Under the pieces are notes generated by a model. The model saw only the letters and a program-made list of their open reading frames with translations. It did no database searches and was not told the DNA's origin. 64,000 nucleotides of DNA from FEN-1139 sp964396375. GTDB taxonomy: Bacteria; Myxococcota_A; Polyangia; Polyangiales; Polyangiaceae. Made by a program: the position numbers and the translations under genes. The DNA is taken from the NCBI GenBank assembly GCA_964396375.1, contig CAYNEY010000029.1, positions 9,574 to 73,573 on the forward strand, read 5' to 3'. This document shows positions 1-7,257 of this stretch, in pieces; the first letter of the stretch is position 1; each line of letters starts with the position of its first letter.

Positions 1-1
1 C

Positions 2-445
2 CGAGGGCGCTTTCGGCTCACCGTCGATCGAGCGTTCTCCGAGGTGGTGCGCGGTTGCGCGGAGCGCAGCGAGGGGACCTGGATCACCTCCGAGATGTTG
101 GAGGCCTATGAGGCGCTCCACGCTGAAGGGCACGCGCACAGTTTCGAGGTGTGGGACGGTGAGGTGCTGGGGGGGGGACTGTACGGTGTGCACATCGGTG
201 GACTGTTTGCCGCCGAGAGCATGTTCCACCGGCGCTGTGACTTCTCGAAGATCGCCGTGGTCACGGCGGTGCGCTCGCTGTTTCGCGCGGGGGTCACGCT
301 GTTCGACGTTCAGTTCTCGACGCCGCACCTCGCCTCGCTGGGCTGCTTCGAGGTCTCCCGTGCCGAGTATCTGAAGCGCGTGGTCGAGTCCACCAGACGC
401 CGCGTCGATCTCCGCCAGAGCCTCCGCGTCGACTGGGCAAACTGA
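2..445 (+). CDS. aat: Leucyl/phenylalanyl-tRNA--protein transferase, C-terminal part (5' end outside window)
   Basis: The visible 147 residues are the catalytic core and C-terminus of Aat. This cytoplasmic enzyme moves Leu or Phe from aminoacyl-tRNA to the N-terminal Arg/Lys of proteins and so feeds the N-end-rule degradation pathway. Family hallmarks seen in order are TWI near residue 25, an AY-x-x-LH-x-x-G-x-AHS block, GGLYGVHIGGLFAAESMF, and a late HLASLGCFEV block. The reading frame is open to the left edge, so the start codon and N-terminal domain lie outside the window. It ends in TGA at 443-445. The next gene follows on the same strand after about 70 bases. Identification is firm; substrate preference is not visible. 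Confidence 0.93.
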   Translation, partial: RGRFRLTVDRAFSEVVRGCAERSEGTWITSEMLEAYEALHAEGHAHSFEVWDGEVLGGGLYGVHIGGLFAAESMFHRRCDFSKIAVVTAVRSLFRAGVTLFDVQFSTPHLASLGCFEVSRAEYLKRVVESTRRRVDLRQSLRVDWAN

Positions 446-515
446 GATCATTCGTTTCGGCTTGCGCCGGCGCTCTCCGGAACTAGGGTTCCCTGGCCGC
501 GCGCGGCGTTCCACG

Positions 516-2453
516 ATGTCAGATCAGAGTGCTTCCCTGCCGCTCGACGAGCCCCGTCCTGCTCGCCCCTTCGCAAAGAAGCTGCGGAGGCTCTGGGAAC
601 GGCACCGCCTTTTGGGTGCTCTCGGGCTCTGTGCGTTGCCCACGCTGACCCAGGTTCTCTTCGACGTCGGGCGCCGTTCGGAGCGGCTGCTCGGCTTCTC
701 GGGGGTGCATTGGCTCACCTACGGCGCGGCCGTCGTGGAGAGCCTTTTCGTGTTCGGGAGCCTGCTCTTGGCGGCGGGCTGTGTCCGCCACCGAGCCTCG
801 CTGGTCTACGCAGCCTTGTTTCTGCTGATGTTCATGCTCACCTTGGGCGGGCAGGCCTACTTCTTCGAGCAGTACAACGCGTATCTCAACACGGACGTCT
901 CGGTCTTCGCCTCCAACCTGATGGAGAGCGTGGTAAGCCAGTTTCTGGCCGATCTCCCCAACTATCTTCGGACCAACCTGCCTGCCCTAGGCTTCGGGCT
1001 CGCTTTCTTGCTCTTGGTGCGCCGGGTGATGTGTCCGGAGCCGCGCGTCGCGACATGGGTGCTCCGCCTGGCGGCGGTACCGCTCCTTCTGAGCTTCTTC
1101 ATTCCCACCCAGCACCGGCAGATCCAGGCCAGCACGCCGGATGTCCTTTACCTGAACGCCCTCGGTGGGTTGCTGAAGACACACCTCGGGCTCACCGAGC
1201 AGGCGGGTCAGCTCCGGCCGCGGGCGCGGGAGTCACGGCCGGTGCCGCCCCTCACTCCGCGGGCTGCTCACCGTGACAACGTGATCTTGATCCAACTCGA
1301 GAGCGTGCGCTTCGACGCCGTGTGCAACGAGTACCACCCGGATTGCCGGCACACCCCGGCGACCAATGCGCTGTTCCCCAAGCGTTTCCCGCTGAACCAA
1401 CTGCGCAGCATCGCCTCGACCACCGCCATGGCCTCCGCCGCCCTCTGGGGTGGCCTCTCGGTCACCGCGACCCGCGATCAGCTCCACACCCAGCCGTTGC
1501 TCTTCGACTATGCCCGGGCAGCGGGCTACCGCACCGCCTATTTCACCGCGCAGAACCTGCTGTTCGGCAACGCGCGGCTCTGGGTGAAGAACCTGGGAGT
1601 CGATCGGACGTTCTCCGCCACCGACGTCGATCCGGACTGTGATCTCGATCTCGGAGCGCGAGAGAACCTGGTCGCCACTCGGTTGATCGAGGAGCTCGAC
1701 CGGCTCCCCGAGCCATTCCTCATGGTGGTGCAGCTCTCCAACGTCCACTTCCCGTACTACGTCGATCGGAGCCTGCCCCAGCCCTTTCAACCCGCCGATC
1801 TGTCTCGAGCCCAGAAGGATCGACGTCAGTTCTTCAACCACTACCTGAATGCGGTGCACCAACAAGATCTGCACCTGGCCCGCTTCCTTCGGCACCTGAT
1901 GGCCTCCCCGAAGGGAGAGCGGACCATTGTCGTCAGCACCAGCGACCACGCGGAATCCTTCCAGGAGCATGGCACCGGTGGGCACACCTTCAGCGTGATG
2001 GATGAAGAGATCCATGTGCCGGCGTGGATCGTGGTGCCTGACGGGCACCTCGGACCCGAGCAAGAGGAGGCGCTCAGGGCGCACAAGAACCTCCCGGTGA
2101 CCCAGCTCGATCTGCCGGTGACCATCCTCGATCTGCTGGGGTTGTGGGACGAGCCCGGACTCGGGCCGTTCCGAGCCCACATGTTCGGCCACAGCCTGGT
2201 GCGGCCCCCGGCTGCGCGGGAGCCGGTACCCATCTCGAACTGCACCGGGGTGTGGAGCTGCGCCTTCGAGAACTGGGGGATCTTGGATGGATTCATGAAG
2301 GTGGAGGCCCGGGAGTGGGACGGCGACTGGCGGTGTTGGGATCTGGAGCGGGATCCCAAAGAGCTCTTCGATCTCACGCGGAGTGGCTGTCCGGAGCTGG
2401 TGGAGCTGGCGGAGAAGACCTTCGGTCGCCTGCCGGGGCCGAGCCGGGATTGA
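516..2453 (+). CDS. LtaS/sulfatase-family membrane phosphotransferase or hydrolase
   Basis: Protein of 645 residues with about five membrane helices in the first 230 residues, followed by an alkaline-phosphatase-fold sulfatase domain, as in lipoteichoic-acid synthase and phosphoethanolamine or phosphoglycerol transferases. Visible motifs are DNVILIQLES near residue 254, a candidate nucleophile Ser/Thr in IASTTAMASA near 300, and the late metal-site block TSDHAESFQEHG near 474. In this family the C-terminal domain faces the periplasm and transfers or removes a phospho-head-group; the real substrate cannot be read from sequence. I chose the ATG at 516; an in-frame TTG at 462 would add 18 Arg-rich residues that look untranslated. 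It follows aat on the same strand but has no clear functional link to it. Confidence 0.82.
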   Translation: MSDQSASLPLDEPRPARPFAKKLRRLWERHRLLGALGLCALPTLTQVLFDVGRRSERLLGFSGVHWLTYGAAVVESLFVFGSLLLAAGCVRHRASLVYAALFLLMFMLTLGGQAYFFEQYNAYLNTDVSVFASNLMESVVSQFLADLPNYLRTNLPALGFGLAFLLLVRRVMCPEPRVATWVLRLAAVPLLLSFFIPTQHRQIQASTPDVLYLNALGGLLKTHLGLTEQAGQLRPRARESRPVPPLTPRAAHRDNVILIQLESVRFDAVCNEYHPDCRHTPATNALFPKRFPLNQLRSIASTTAMASAALWGGLSVTATRDQLHTQPLLFDYARAAGYRTAYFTAQNLLFGNARLWVKNLGVDRTFSATDVDPDCDLDLGARENLVATRLIEELDRLPEPFLMVVQLSNVHFPYYVDRSLPQPFQPADLSRAQKDRRQFFNHYLNAVHQQDLHLARFLRHLMASPKGERTIVVSTSDHAESFQEHGTGGHTFSVMDEEIHVPAWIVVPDGHLGPEQEEALRAHKNLPVTQLDLPVTILDLLGLWDEPGLGPFRAHMFGHSLVRPPAAREPVPISNCTGVWSCAFENWGILDGFMKVEAREWDGDWRCWDLERDPKELFDLTRSGCPELVELAEKTFGRLPGPSRD

Positions 2454-2553
2454 TTCACGTACCGGCCGGCTTGGCCACGGAAGCACCGACACACAGCACG
2501 ATACGTCCCAGCCAGAGCTCGGAATGGGTCGGCTAATCGGCATGTCTGCCCCC

Positions 2554-2640
2554 TTGACGACTCCCAAGAACTACGAATATCATTCACAAAAAATGAGACA
2601 CGAGTTCACTATACTGCAGGTTAAATACATATAATTATGT
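2554..2640 (+). promoter_or_regulatory. AT-rich promoter and operator region of the Fic gene
   Basis: This stretch is far richer in A/T than its surroundings. TTGACG (2554-2559), an 18-base gap and TATCAT (2578-2583) form one sigma-70-like promoter. A perfect TATAAT lies at 2630-2635, inside a perfect 5+5 inverted repeat (ACATA/TATGT, 2627-2640), only 24 bases before the Fic ATG. The palindrome over the -10 box would suit an autorepressor. Assignment is by motif only. Confidence 0.5.
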
Positions 2641-2658
2641 GATAAATCGGGGACATAT

Positions 2659-3852
2659 ATGAGGACATACGAGAGGACTCATCCTTGGCTCAGTTTCCGG
2701 TTGGACCTCAACCAGCTCCCGGCTGATGTCTGGATGCTGGTTGGTGAGACTACATCGAAGTGCGAGCACCTCGCAGGTGTGCCGCTCCGCCCGAAGACCG
2801 CTGCCATGCTTCACGCCACCTACTTGGCGAAGGGGGCGCTCGGGACGGCTGCCATCGAGGGGAACACGCTGTCCCTCGAGGAGGTGGAGAAGCGCATCGA
2901 GGGCAAGTTGAGCCTGCCTCAGTCCAAGGAATACCTGGGTCGGGAAATCGACAACGTGCTTCGCGCGTACCAAACGCTGTTCCAGCGGTCGTGTGCGGTG
3001 CCCAGCTCTCCACTGACGGTCGCCGATCTGAAGCAATTCAACCAGATGCTTCTGGACGGCCTGGAGTTGCCACCAGAAGTGCATCCAGGCGAGATCCGTC
3101 GGCACGTTGTCGGCGTGGGGAGATATCGCGGCGCGCCGCCAGAGGATTGCGAGTACTTGCTCGAGCGAATGTGCGAGATGCTGAACGATATTACCTCGCT
3201 GTCCGAGCCATGGTTGAGTGGAACGCCGTCGGCAATCCTTGCTGCCGTCATCGGTCACCTCTACTTGGCTTGGATTCACCCATTTGGGGATGGCAATGGA
3301 CGCACGGCACGCCTCCTCGAGTTCGCGCTGCTACTCAGAGGGCGCGTCCCGACGGTTGCGGCACACTTGCTCTCGAACTTCTACAACGACACCAGGATGC
3401 ATTATTATCTGCAGCTTCAGGCGGCGAGCGAATCCGGGGGCAACGTCGTGCCATTCGTCCGGTACGCACTCACGGGATTCGTGGAGAGTCTCCGGGAACA
3501 GATCGGGATCGTGAGGGAAGAACAGCTAGACGTAGCTTGGAGGAACTACGTCTACGGTGCGTTCGGTGAGGCAGGCACAGAACGCGACCGTCGTCACAGG
3601 CGTCTGGTGTTGGACCTGTCGCGTCAATCCAAGCCCGTACCGCGCGAGAAGATCCCGGAACTCAGCGTGAAGGTGATGCGGTGCTACGGCAAGAAGTCCG
3701 ACAAGACCTTGCATCGCGATCTGAAGGAGCTCGTTGGGCGTGGGCTACTCGCTGCTGCCGAAGGAGGCTACCGAGCTCGCAAGGAGTTGATTGCCGCATT
3801 CCTTCCCGGGAGAGTTCCGGAAACCGAGGTAGACAAGAGTGGTGGCGAATAG
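2659..3852 (+). CDS. Fic-family protein (AMPylase-like) with C-terminal winged helix
   Basis: Fic domain protein of 397 residues. The active-site loop HPFGDGNGRTAR begins near residue 207 and matches the HPFx(D/E)GNGRxxR consensus of enzymes that transfer AMP from ATP to Ser/Thr/Tyr of target proteins. The N-terminal part holds T63-A-A-I-E-G-N, matching the (S/T)xxxE(G/N) inhibitory helix, so activity is probably self-restrained (class II type). Residues about 310-380 look like a winged helix, including KSDKTLHRDLKELVGRGLL, which would bind DNA. No separate antitoxin gene lies beside it. The AT-rich, palindromic upstream region differs from the neighbours and suggests transfer. Function could be stress control, conflict or phage defence; targets are unknown. 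Confidence 0.88.
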   Translation: MRTYERTHPWLSFRLDLNQLPADVWMLVGETTSKCEHLAGVPLRPKTAAMLHATYLAKGALGTAAIEGNTLSLEEVEKRIEGKLSLPQSKEYLGREIDNVLRAYQTLFQRSCAVPSSPLTVADLKQFNQMLLDGLELPPEVHPGEIRRHVVGVGRYRGAPPEDCEYLLERMCEMLNDITSLSEPWLSGTPSAILAAVIGHLYLAWIHPFGDGNGRTARLLEFALLLRGRVPTVAAHLLSNFYNDTRMHYYLQLQAASESGGNVVPFVRYALTGFVESLREQIGIVREEQLDVAWRNYVYGAFGEAGTERDRRHRRLVLDLSRQSKPVPREKIPELSVKVMRCYGKKSDKTLHRDLKELVGRGLLAAAEGGYRARKELIAAFLPGRVPETEVDKSGGE

Positions 3853-3894
3853 GGGAATTGCTGCCGAGCGGCCGCCCCAGGGTGAGCGAGATGG

Positions 3895-3924
3895 TTGAGA
3901 CGTGTCCGTGAGCATGTGCATACT
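3895..3924 (+). promoter_or_regulatory. Putative sigma-70-like promoter of the antitoxin gene
   Basis: TTGAGA (3895-3900) and CATACT (3919-3924) are separated by 18 bases and end six bases before the ATG at 3931. If used, the transcript would be leaderless or nearly so. Support is by motif only. Confidence 0.35.
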
Positions 3925-3930
3925 TCTTCT

Positions 3931-4188
3931 ATGGCCAAGACCGAGCGCGTGCAGGTGCTCGTGGAGCCAAAGGAGTTCGAGCGGCTCGAAAGGGTTGCCC
4001 GCAAGCGTGGTTCGTCGGTCGCTGATCTCATGAGAGAGGCCGGACGAGCCCAGGATCTGGTCGACACGGGTCGAACTCGAAGGTCCCGCGCGGCTCAGAG
4101 CTTCCTCAGCTTGCCCCATGTCGCGCTCCCCGACTGGGAGGAGTTCAAGCATGAGTTTGCGGATCACCACGACCAGACTCTTCCTTGA
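3931..4188 (+). CDS. Ribbon-helix-helix (CopG/MetJ-type) antitoxin-like protein
   Basis: Small protein of 85 residues. The N-terminal half has the ribbon-helix-helix pattern: a basic strand (KTERVQVLVEP), helix 1 (KEFERLERVARKRG) and helix 2 (SVADLMREAGRAQDLV). Such proteins bind operator DNA as dimers. The C-terminal half (ALPDWEEFKHEFADHHDQ) resembles the toxin-neutralising tail of antitoxins paired with PIN-domain VapC toxins. Supporting this, a second frame starts inside its 3' end at 4151 and begins exactly like a PIN toxin, but is broken. I use the ATG at 3931; an upstream in-frame TTG at 3895 lacks support and overlaps the promoter-like site. The protein may now be an orphan antitoxin or a plain repressor. 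Confidence 0.72.
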   Translation: MAKTERVQVLVEPKEFERLERVARKRGSSVADLMREAGRAQDLVDTGRTRRSRAAQSFLSLPHVALPDWEEFKHEFADHHDQTLP

Positions 4189-4297
4189 TACTTGCGTGTT
4201 TCTGTAGGTGAACGGCGGCAAAGGGCAGCACCGCGAACCTCGTCACGCTTCGCTTCCGGCCGTCGCCCGACATGAGAGCGAAGGAGAGGTGGAGCAG
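4151..4297 (+). pseudogene. Broken PIN-domain (VapC-type) toxin gene
   Basis: A frame starting at ATG 4151 overlaps the antitoxin 3' end by 38 bases, a usual arrangement for toxin-antitoxin pairs. It encodes MSLRITTTRLFLDTCVFL and then TAG at 4205-4207. The LFLDTCVFL block is the first PIN strand with the first catalytic Asp; family members usually have Tyr-Ala right after it, so a Tyr codon probably became TAG. The same frame continues past the stop with GGKGQHREPRHA and later GEVEQ, which look like the next PIN segments, and then similarity fades. The later catalytic acids are not found. I infer a nonsense mutation followed by decay. Readthrough or a sequencing error at the TAG is the alternative. 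Confidence 0.55.
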
Positions 4298-4374
4298 TGG
4301 GCTCTCGACACCCGGCTCGAGGGGCGAGAAACAAGAGCCGGCGGGGCCCCCGTCTGCCCCGAGCTCCGCATGCC

Positions 4375-4410
4375 GGGGATTTCTGGTGGATCGCTCAACC
4401 AGAAATTCCC
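4375..4410. promoter_or_regulatory. Imperfect inverted repeat upstream of the nuclease-translocase operon
   Basis: GGGGATTTCTGGT (4375-4387) and ACCAGAAATTCCC (4398-4410) pair at 12 of 13 positions around a 10-base loop. It ends 42 bases before the ATG at 4453. It could be an operator for the operon or, as RNA, the terminator of the decayed toxin unit, although no T-run follows. Confidence 0.45.
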
Positions 4411-4452
4411 GCTTGGGTCCTCGATCGCCCTTGCCCTATCCTCGCCCTTGCC

Positions 4453-5316
4453 ATGGCCGCTCGCCGCATCATCAAACCTGCCGCACCGGGCCCAAGTCGT
4501 GAGGAGCTCACCGCTCTCGTCGAGCGCGCACTCGAGCGAGAGTTTGGGCTGAACCTCGTGGGGCTGAAGAAGCTCGCGCCCAAGGCACCAGCGCTCGCCG
4601 TCGAATGCGCGCGGGCGCTCGCCGAGCGGGGGCGGGTGTTCCGGGTGGTGAAGGGGAAGACGGAACTCTACTTTGCTTCTGAGCCCATGGAGAGGCTCGA
4701 CCAGGTCGCCGTGGCGCTCCTCAAAGACGAGCCGCTCCCGGAGCGTGAGCTAAAGAGCGCGGTGAAGCGCACCTCGCCGCAGCTCGCGAGCCTGTTTTCC
4801 GAGTGGAAGAAGAGCGCGCTCGCGCGTCGGGTGATTTTCTTGCACGTTACCCCGAAGAAGACCCGGAAGCTGGCGAGCGAGCCTGATTTGCGCGGCGCGC
4901 TCGCGTCGGTGGTGAAGGCCTTCGAGAAGTCGGCCGCCGTTCTCGCGCGGCTGGATGTCGAACGCGCCCGAGTACTTGCCGTTCTCTGGGAAGTCTTGGG
5001 CGGGAAGACCCAGGCTTTGGTCGAGCGGGCGGGGCCGGTGGGGCCCGAGCCAGGAGCCCTGGTGCTGCGAGCGCTTGCCGAAGAGGAGAGAAGGAATCCG
5101 CCGGGGGCGCTCTTGCTGGTGAAGAACCTGCGAGCACGGGTCGCGCTCGACAAAACCCTCTTCGATCGGACGGTGCTCAACCTCGCGAAGCAGGGGCGGG
5201 TGGCGCTCCATTTCCACGACTATCCAGAGTCGCTTTCCGAACCGGAGCGGGCTGCACTGGTGCAGGATGAGCAGGGCCACTTCTACGTCGGGATCGTCGG
5301 GAAGGGAGAGCCATGA
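4453..5316 (+). CDS. Winged-helix-like protein, first gene of a three-gene nuclease-translocase operon
   Basis: Protein of 287 residues that I do not recognise as a named family. Its pattern suggests two or three winged-helix modules: residues about 15-75 (ending GRVFRVVKGKTELYFAS), about 80-135 (LPERELKSAVKRTSPQLASL), and a C-terminal one (ALDKTLFDRTVLNLAKQG followed by the wing RVALHFHDYP). There are no membrane segments or catalytic motifs. Its 3' end overlaps the next gene by four bases (ATGA), so the two are probably translated together. I infer a DNA-binding or adaptor subunit for the ATPase and the nuclease-pump downstream, or a regulator of the operon. I chose the ATG at 4453; a longer GTG start at 4297 would add a poorly structured Arg-rich stretch and cover the inverted repeat. 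Confidence 0.75.
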   Translation: MAARRIIKPAAPGPSREELTALVERALEREFGLNLVGLKKLAPKAPALAVECARALAERGRVFRVVKGKTELYFASEPMERLDQVAVALLKDEPLPERELKSAVKRTSPQLASLFSEWKKSALARRVIFLHVTPKKTRKLASEPDLRGALASVVKAFEKSAAVLARLDVERARVLAVLWEVLGGKTQALVERAGPVGPEPGALVLRALAEEERRNPPGALLLVKNLRARVALDKTLFDRTVLNLAKQGRVALHFHDYPESLSEPERAALVQDEQGHFYVGIVGKGEP

Positions 5317-7256
5317 TCGATCTCTCCGCCGTGCCGAATCCCTTCTCCGACAACGTGGTGCGTGACGCGTGGCAAGAGCCGATCGACGTTCCCACGATTC
5401 ATGATGAGGTGTTTCGGGCCTGCCTGCGCGGTATCGATTCGGCGGGTCGTGGCGTGCCGGACTCGCTGCTGGTCTATGGATCGGCGGGGGCCGGCAAGAC
5501 TCATCTGCTGACGCGTCTCCAGCGCCATCTCGCCCTGACCGCCCGCCTGGCCCCCGACTCGGTTCTGCGCTGCGTGTTCGTGTTCGTCCGACTGCAAACC
5601 AGCCCGCTTCTGCTCTGGCAGCATGTGCGCCGCAGGCTGTGCACGGATCTGATGCGCAGGGATCAGGGGCTCACACAACTGCAGCGCCTGGTGGCCCATC
5701 AAATTGCGGCCCGGCGGGGGGAGTCTCCGCGTGCGGCGGTGCTCCGGATGCGGGTGCTCAGCCATGCCGACTCCGAGGAGCTCATCGCGCAGTTTCGTGA
5801 GGCTTCCGCCGATCTGAGTCTGCCCTGGGAACTCAGCCTGGTGCTAGAGCACCTGATCACCAATCGGCAAGTTTGCCATGCCTCGCGCTGGTTGTCTGGC
5901 GAGTACCTGTCCGAAGAGGAACTGTCCCTGCTCGGGCTTGGACCTGACCTGAGCGAAGATCGCGAGCAGGTTGCCGCGGAGTTGGTGTTGGCCCTCTGCA
6001 GGCTGGCGGGGGAGTCCTTGCCGCTCGTGTTTTGCTTCGATCAGGTCGAGGCGCTGCAGCGCAATCCCAACGATGCCGAGGCCCTGTTCCGGTTCGGTCA
6101 GGTGGGTGCGGCCCTCCACGACTCTGATCCGAACGTTTTTCTCATCACCTGCCTCCAGAGCGCTTGCCTCGAATTTTTCAAGAATTCGGTGCGGCAGGCT
6201 GACCAAGATCGGATCGCGAAACGCCACGCGGTGTTGTCGCCCCTCGCGCCGGAGCAGATGGTGGCGCTGGTCGCGGCACGCCTCGAACGGGTCTTGGAGT
6301 TGCAGGAAGCCCGCGCCGCACACCCTGAACGGCCCGTGTACCCGCTCTCGGACCAGCTTCTGGCCAGCCTCGCTTCCTCACCGCGCAACTGCGTGGCGAG
6401 GCGGGTGCTCGCGGAGTGTGCACGCAGCTTCGATGAGCTCCGGACCGGTGTCGCGCGACCGCGCACCGCGCCCGAGGCATACCTCTCGGAGCGCGCGGAG
6501 CAACGCAGGCTCGAGCGGCAGAACCAGCTTGGTCCGGCGGATTGCTCGCGGATCCTGTTGCGGTCGGCCCAGGTGCTTCGAGCCGTCGCGGACATCGAGG
6601 TCTCGGATCAAGACGAGGAGGGTGCGGATCTCGTGCTGCTCGGTCCAAGGCCGGCGGCGGTGTCGGTGCGCAATGAAGCGGATGGGCGAAGCCTCGGGCC
6701 ACGGGTCCGCGCGTTGCTCGCGAAAACGCCGCGCAAAGACCAGAAACGCGTGGTCGTGGTGCGTGATCCCCGGCTCACGATCGCCAAAACGGCGGTGCGG
6801 ACTCGTGAGATGCTGAGCGAACTCGAGGCGCGCGGCGCGGTGGTGGTGCATCCCTCGGCTGAGGCCCTGGCCGCGCTCGACGCCCTGAATCTGCTGCTGG
6901 CCGAGGCCAAGTCGGGTGATTTGGCCGTCGAGGGTGAGTCGCTGTCGGAAGAGAGCGTGGTCGCGTGGCTGAAGGGCCTCGGTCGGGACTCCGTGGCGGA
7001 GCCGGTGCGGGAGCTGGTCGAGGCGCTCACCGAACAAGAGCCAAGCCCCTCGAGTCTCGGTGACACTGAAGATCTGGCACGGCTCCTTTCGACCGAGCAC
7101 GTGATACCGCTCAGGGACGTGGCCACGGCCCTGGAGCGTTCGGAGCCAGCGATACTCAGCCTGGTGCGGGCAGAACCTCACCGCTATCTGCTCCTCGAGG
7201 GGGCGGAGCCCTGTCTCGTGGATCTCTCGGGCCTCAGCCCAGAATGGGAGGCGTGA
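5313..7256 (+). CDS. AAA/STAND-like ATPase of the three-gene operon
   Basis: Protein of 647 residues with a P-loop NTPase domain. Walker A is GSAGAGKT (residues 56-63) and Walker B is LVFCFDQVEAL (238-248), with Gln in place of the usual Glu after the Asp. A block RWLSGEYLSEEELSLLGL (about 192-208) resembles the same region of ATPases found with BREX-type defence loci; this is my impression of the family, not a search result. The C-terminal third (from about 410) carries an alpha/beta segment ending in RVVVVRDPRLTIAKTAVRTR and an acidic linker, function unknown. It starts inside the previous gene's stop and ends one base before the next start, so the three proteins are likely made together. 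It probably senses or loads DNA for the nuclease-translocase. Confidence 0.8.
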   Translation: MIDLSAVPNPFSDNVVRDAWQEPIDVPTIHDEVFRACLRGIDSAGRGVPDSLLVYGSAGAGKTHLLTRLQRHLALTARLAPDSVLRCVFVFVRLQTSPLLLWQHVRRRLCTDLMRRDQGLTQLQRLVAHQIAARRGESPRAAVLRMRVLSHADSEELIAQFREASADLSLPWELSLVLEHLITNRQVCHASRWLSGEYLSEEELSLLGLGPDLSEDREQVAAELVLALCRLAGESLPLVFCFDQVEALQRNPNDAEALFRFGQVGAALHDSDPNVFLITCLQSACLEFFKNSVRQADQDRIAKRHAVLSPLAPEQMVALVAARLERVLELQEARAAHPERPVYPLSDQLLASLASSPRNCVARRVLAECARSFDELRTGVARPRTAPEAYLSERAEQRRLERQNQLGPADCSRILLRSAQVLRAVADIEVSDQDEEGADLVLLGPRPAAVSVRNEADGRSLGPRVRALLAKTPRKDQKRVVVVRDPRLTIAKTAVRTREMLSELEARGAVVVHPSAEALAALDALNLLLAEAKSGDLAVEGESLSEESVVAWLKGLGRDSVAEPVRELVEALTEQEPSPSSLGDTEDLARLLSTEHVIPLRDVATALERSEPAILSLVRAEPHRYLLLEGAEPCLVDLSGLSPEWEA

Positions 7257-7257
7257 G

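Noticed and set aside
1233..2567. 444-codon minus-strand frame opposite the sulfatase-family gene
   Set aside because: Codon positions of the + strand gene explain it, and the sulfatase-family motifs on the + strand are clear.
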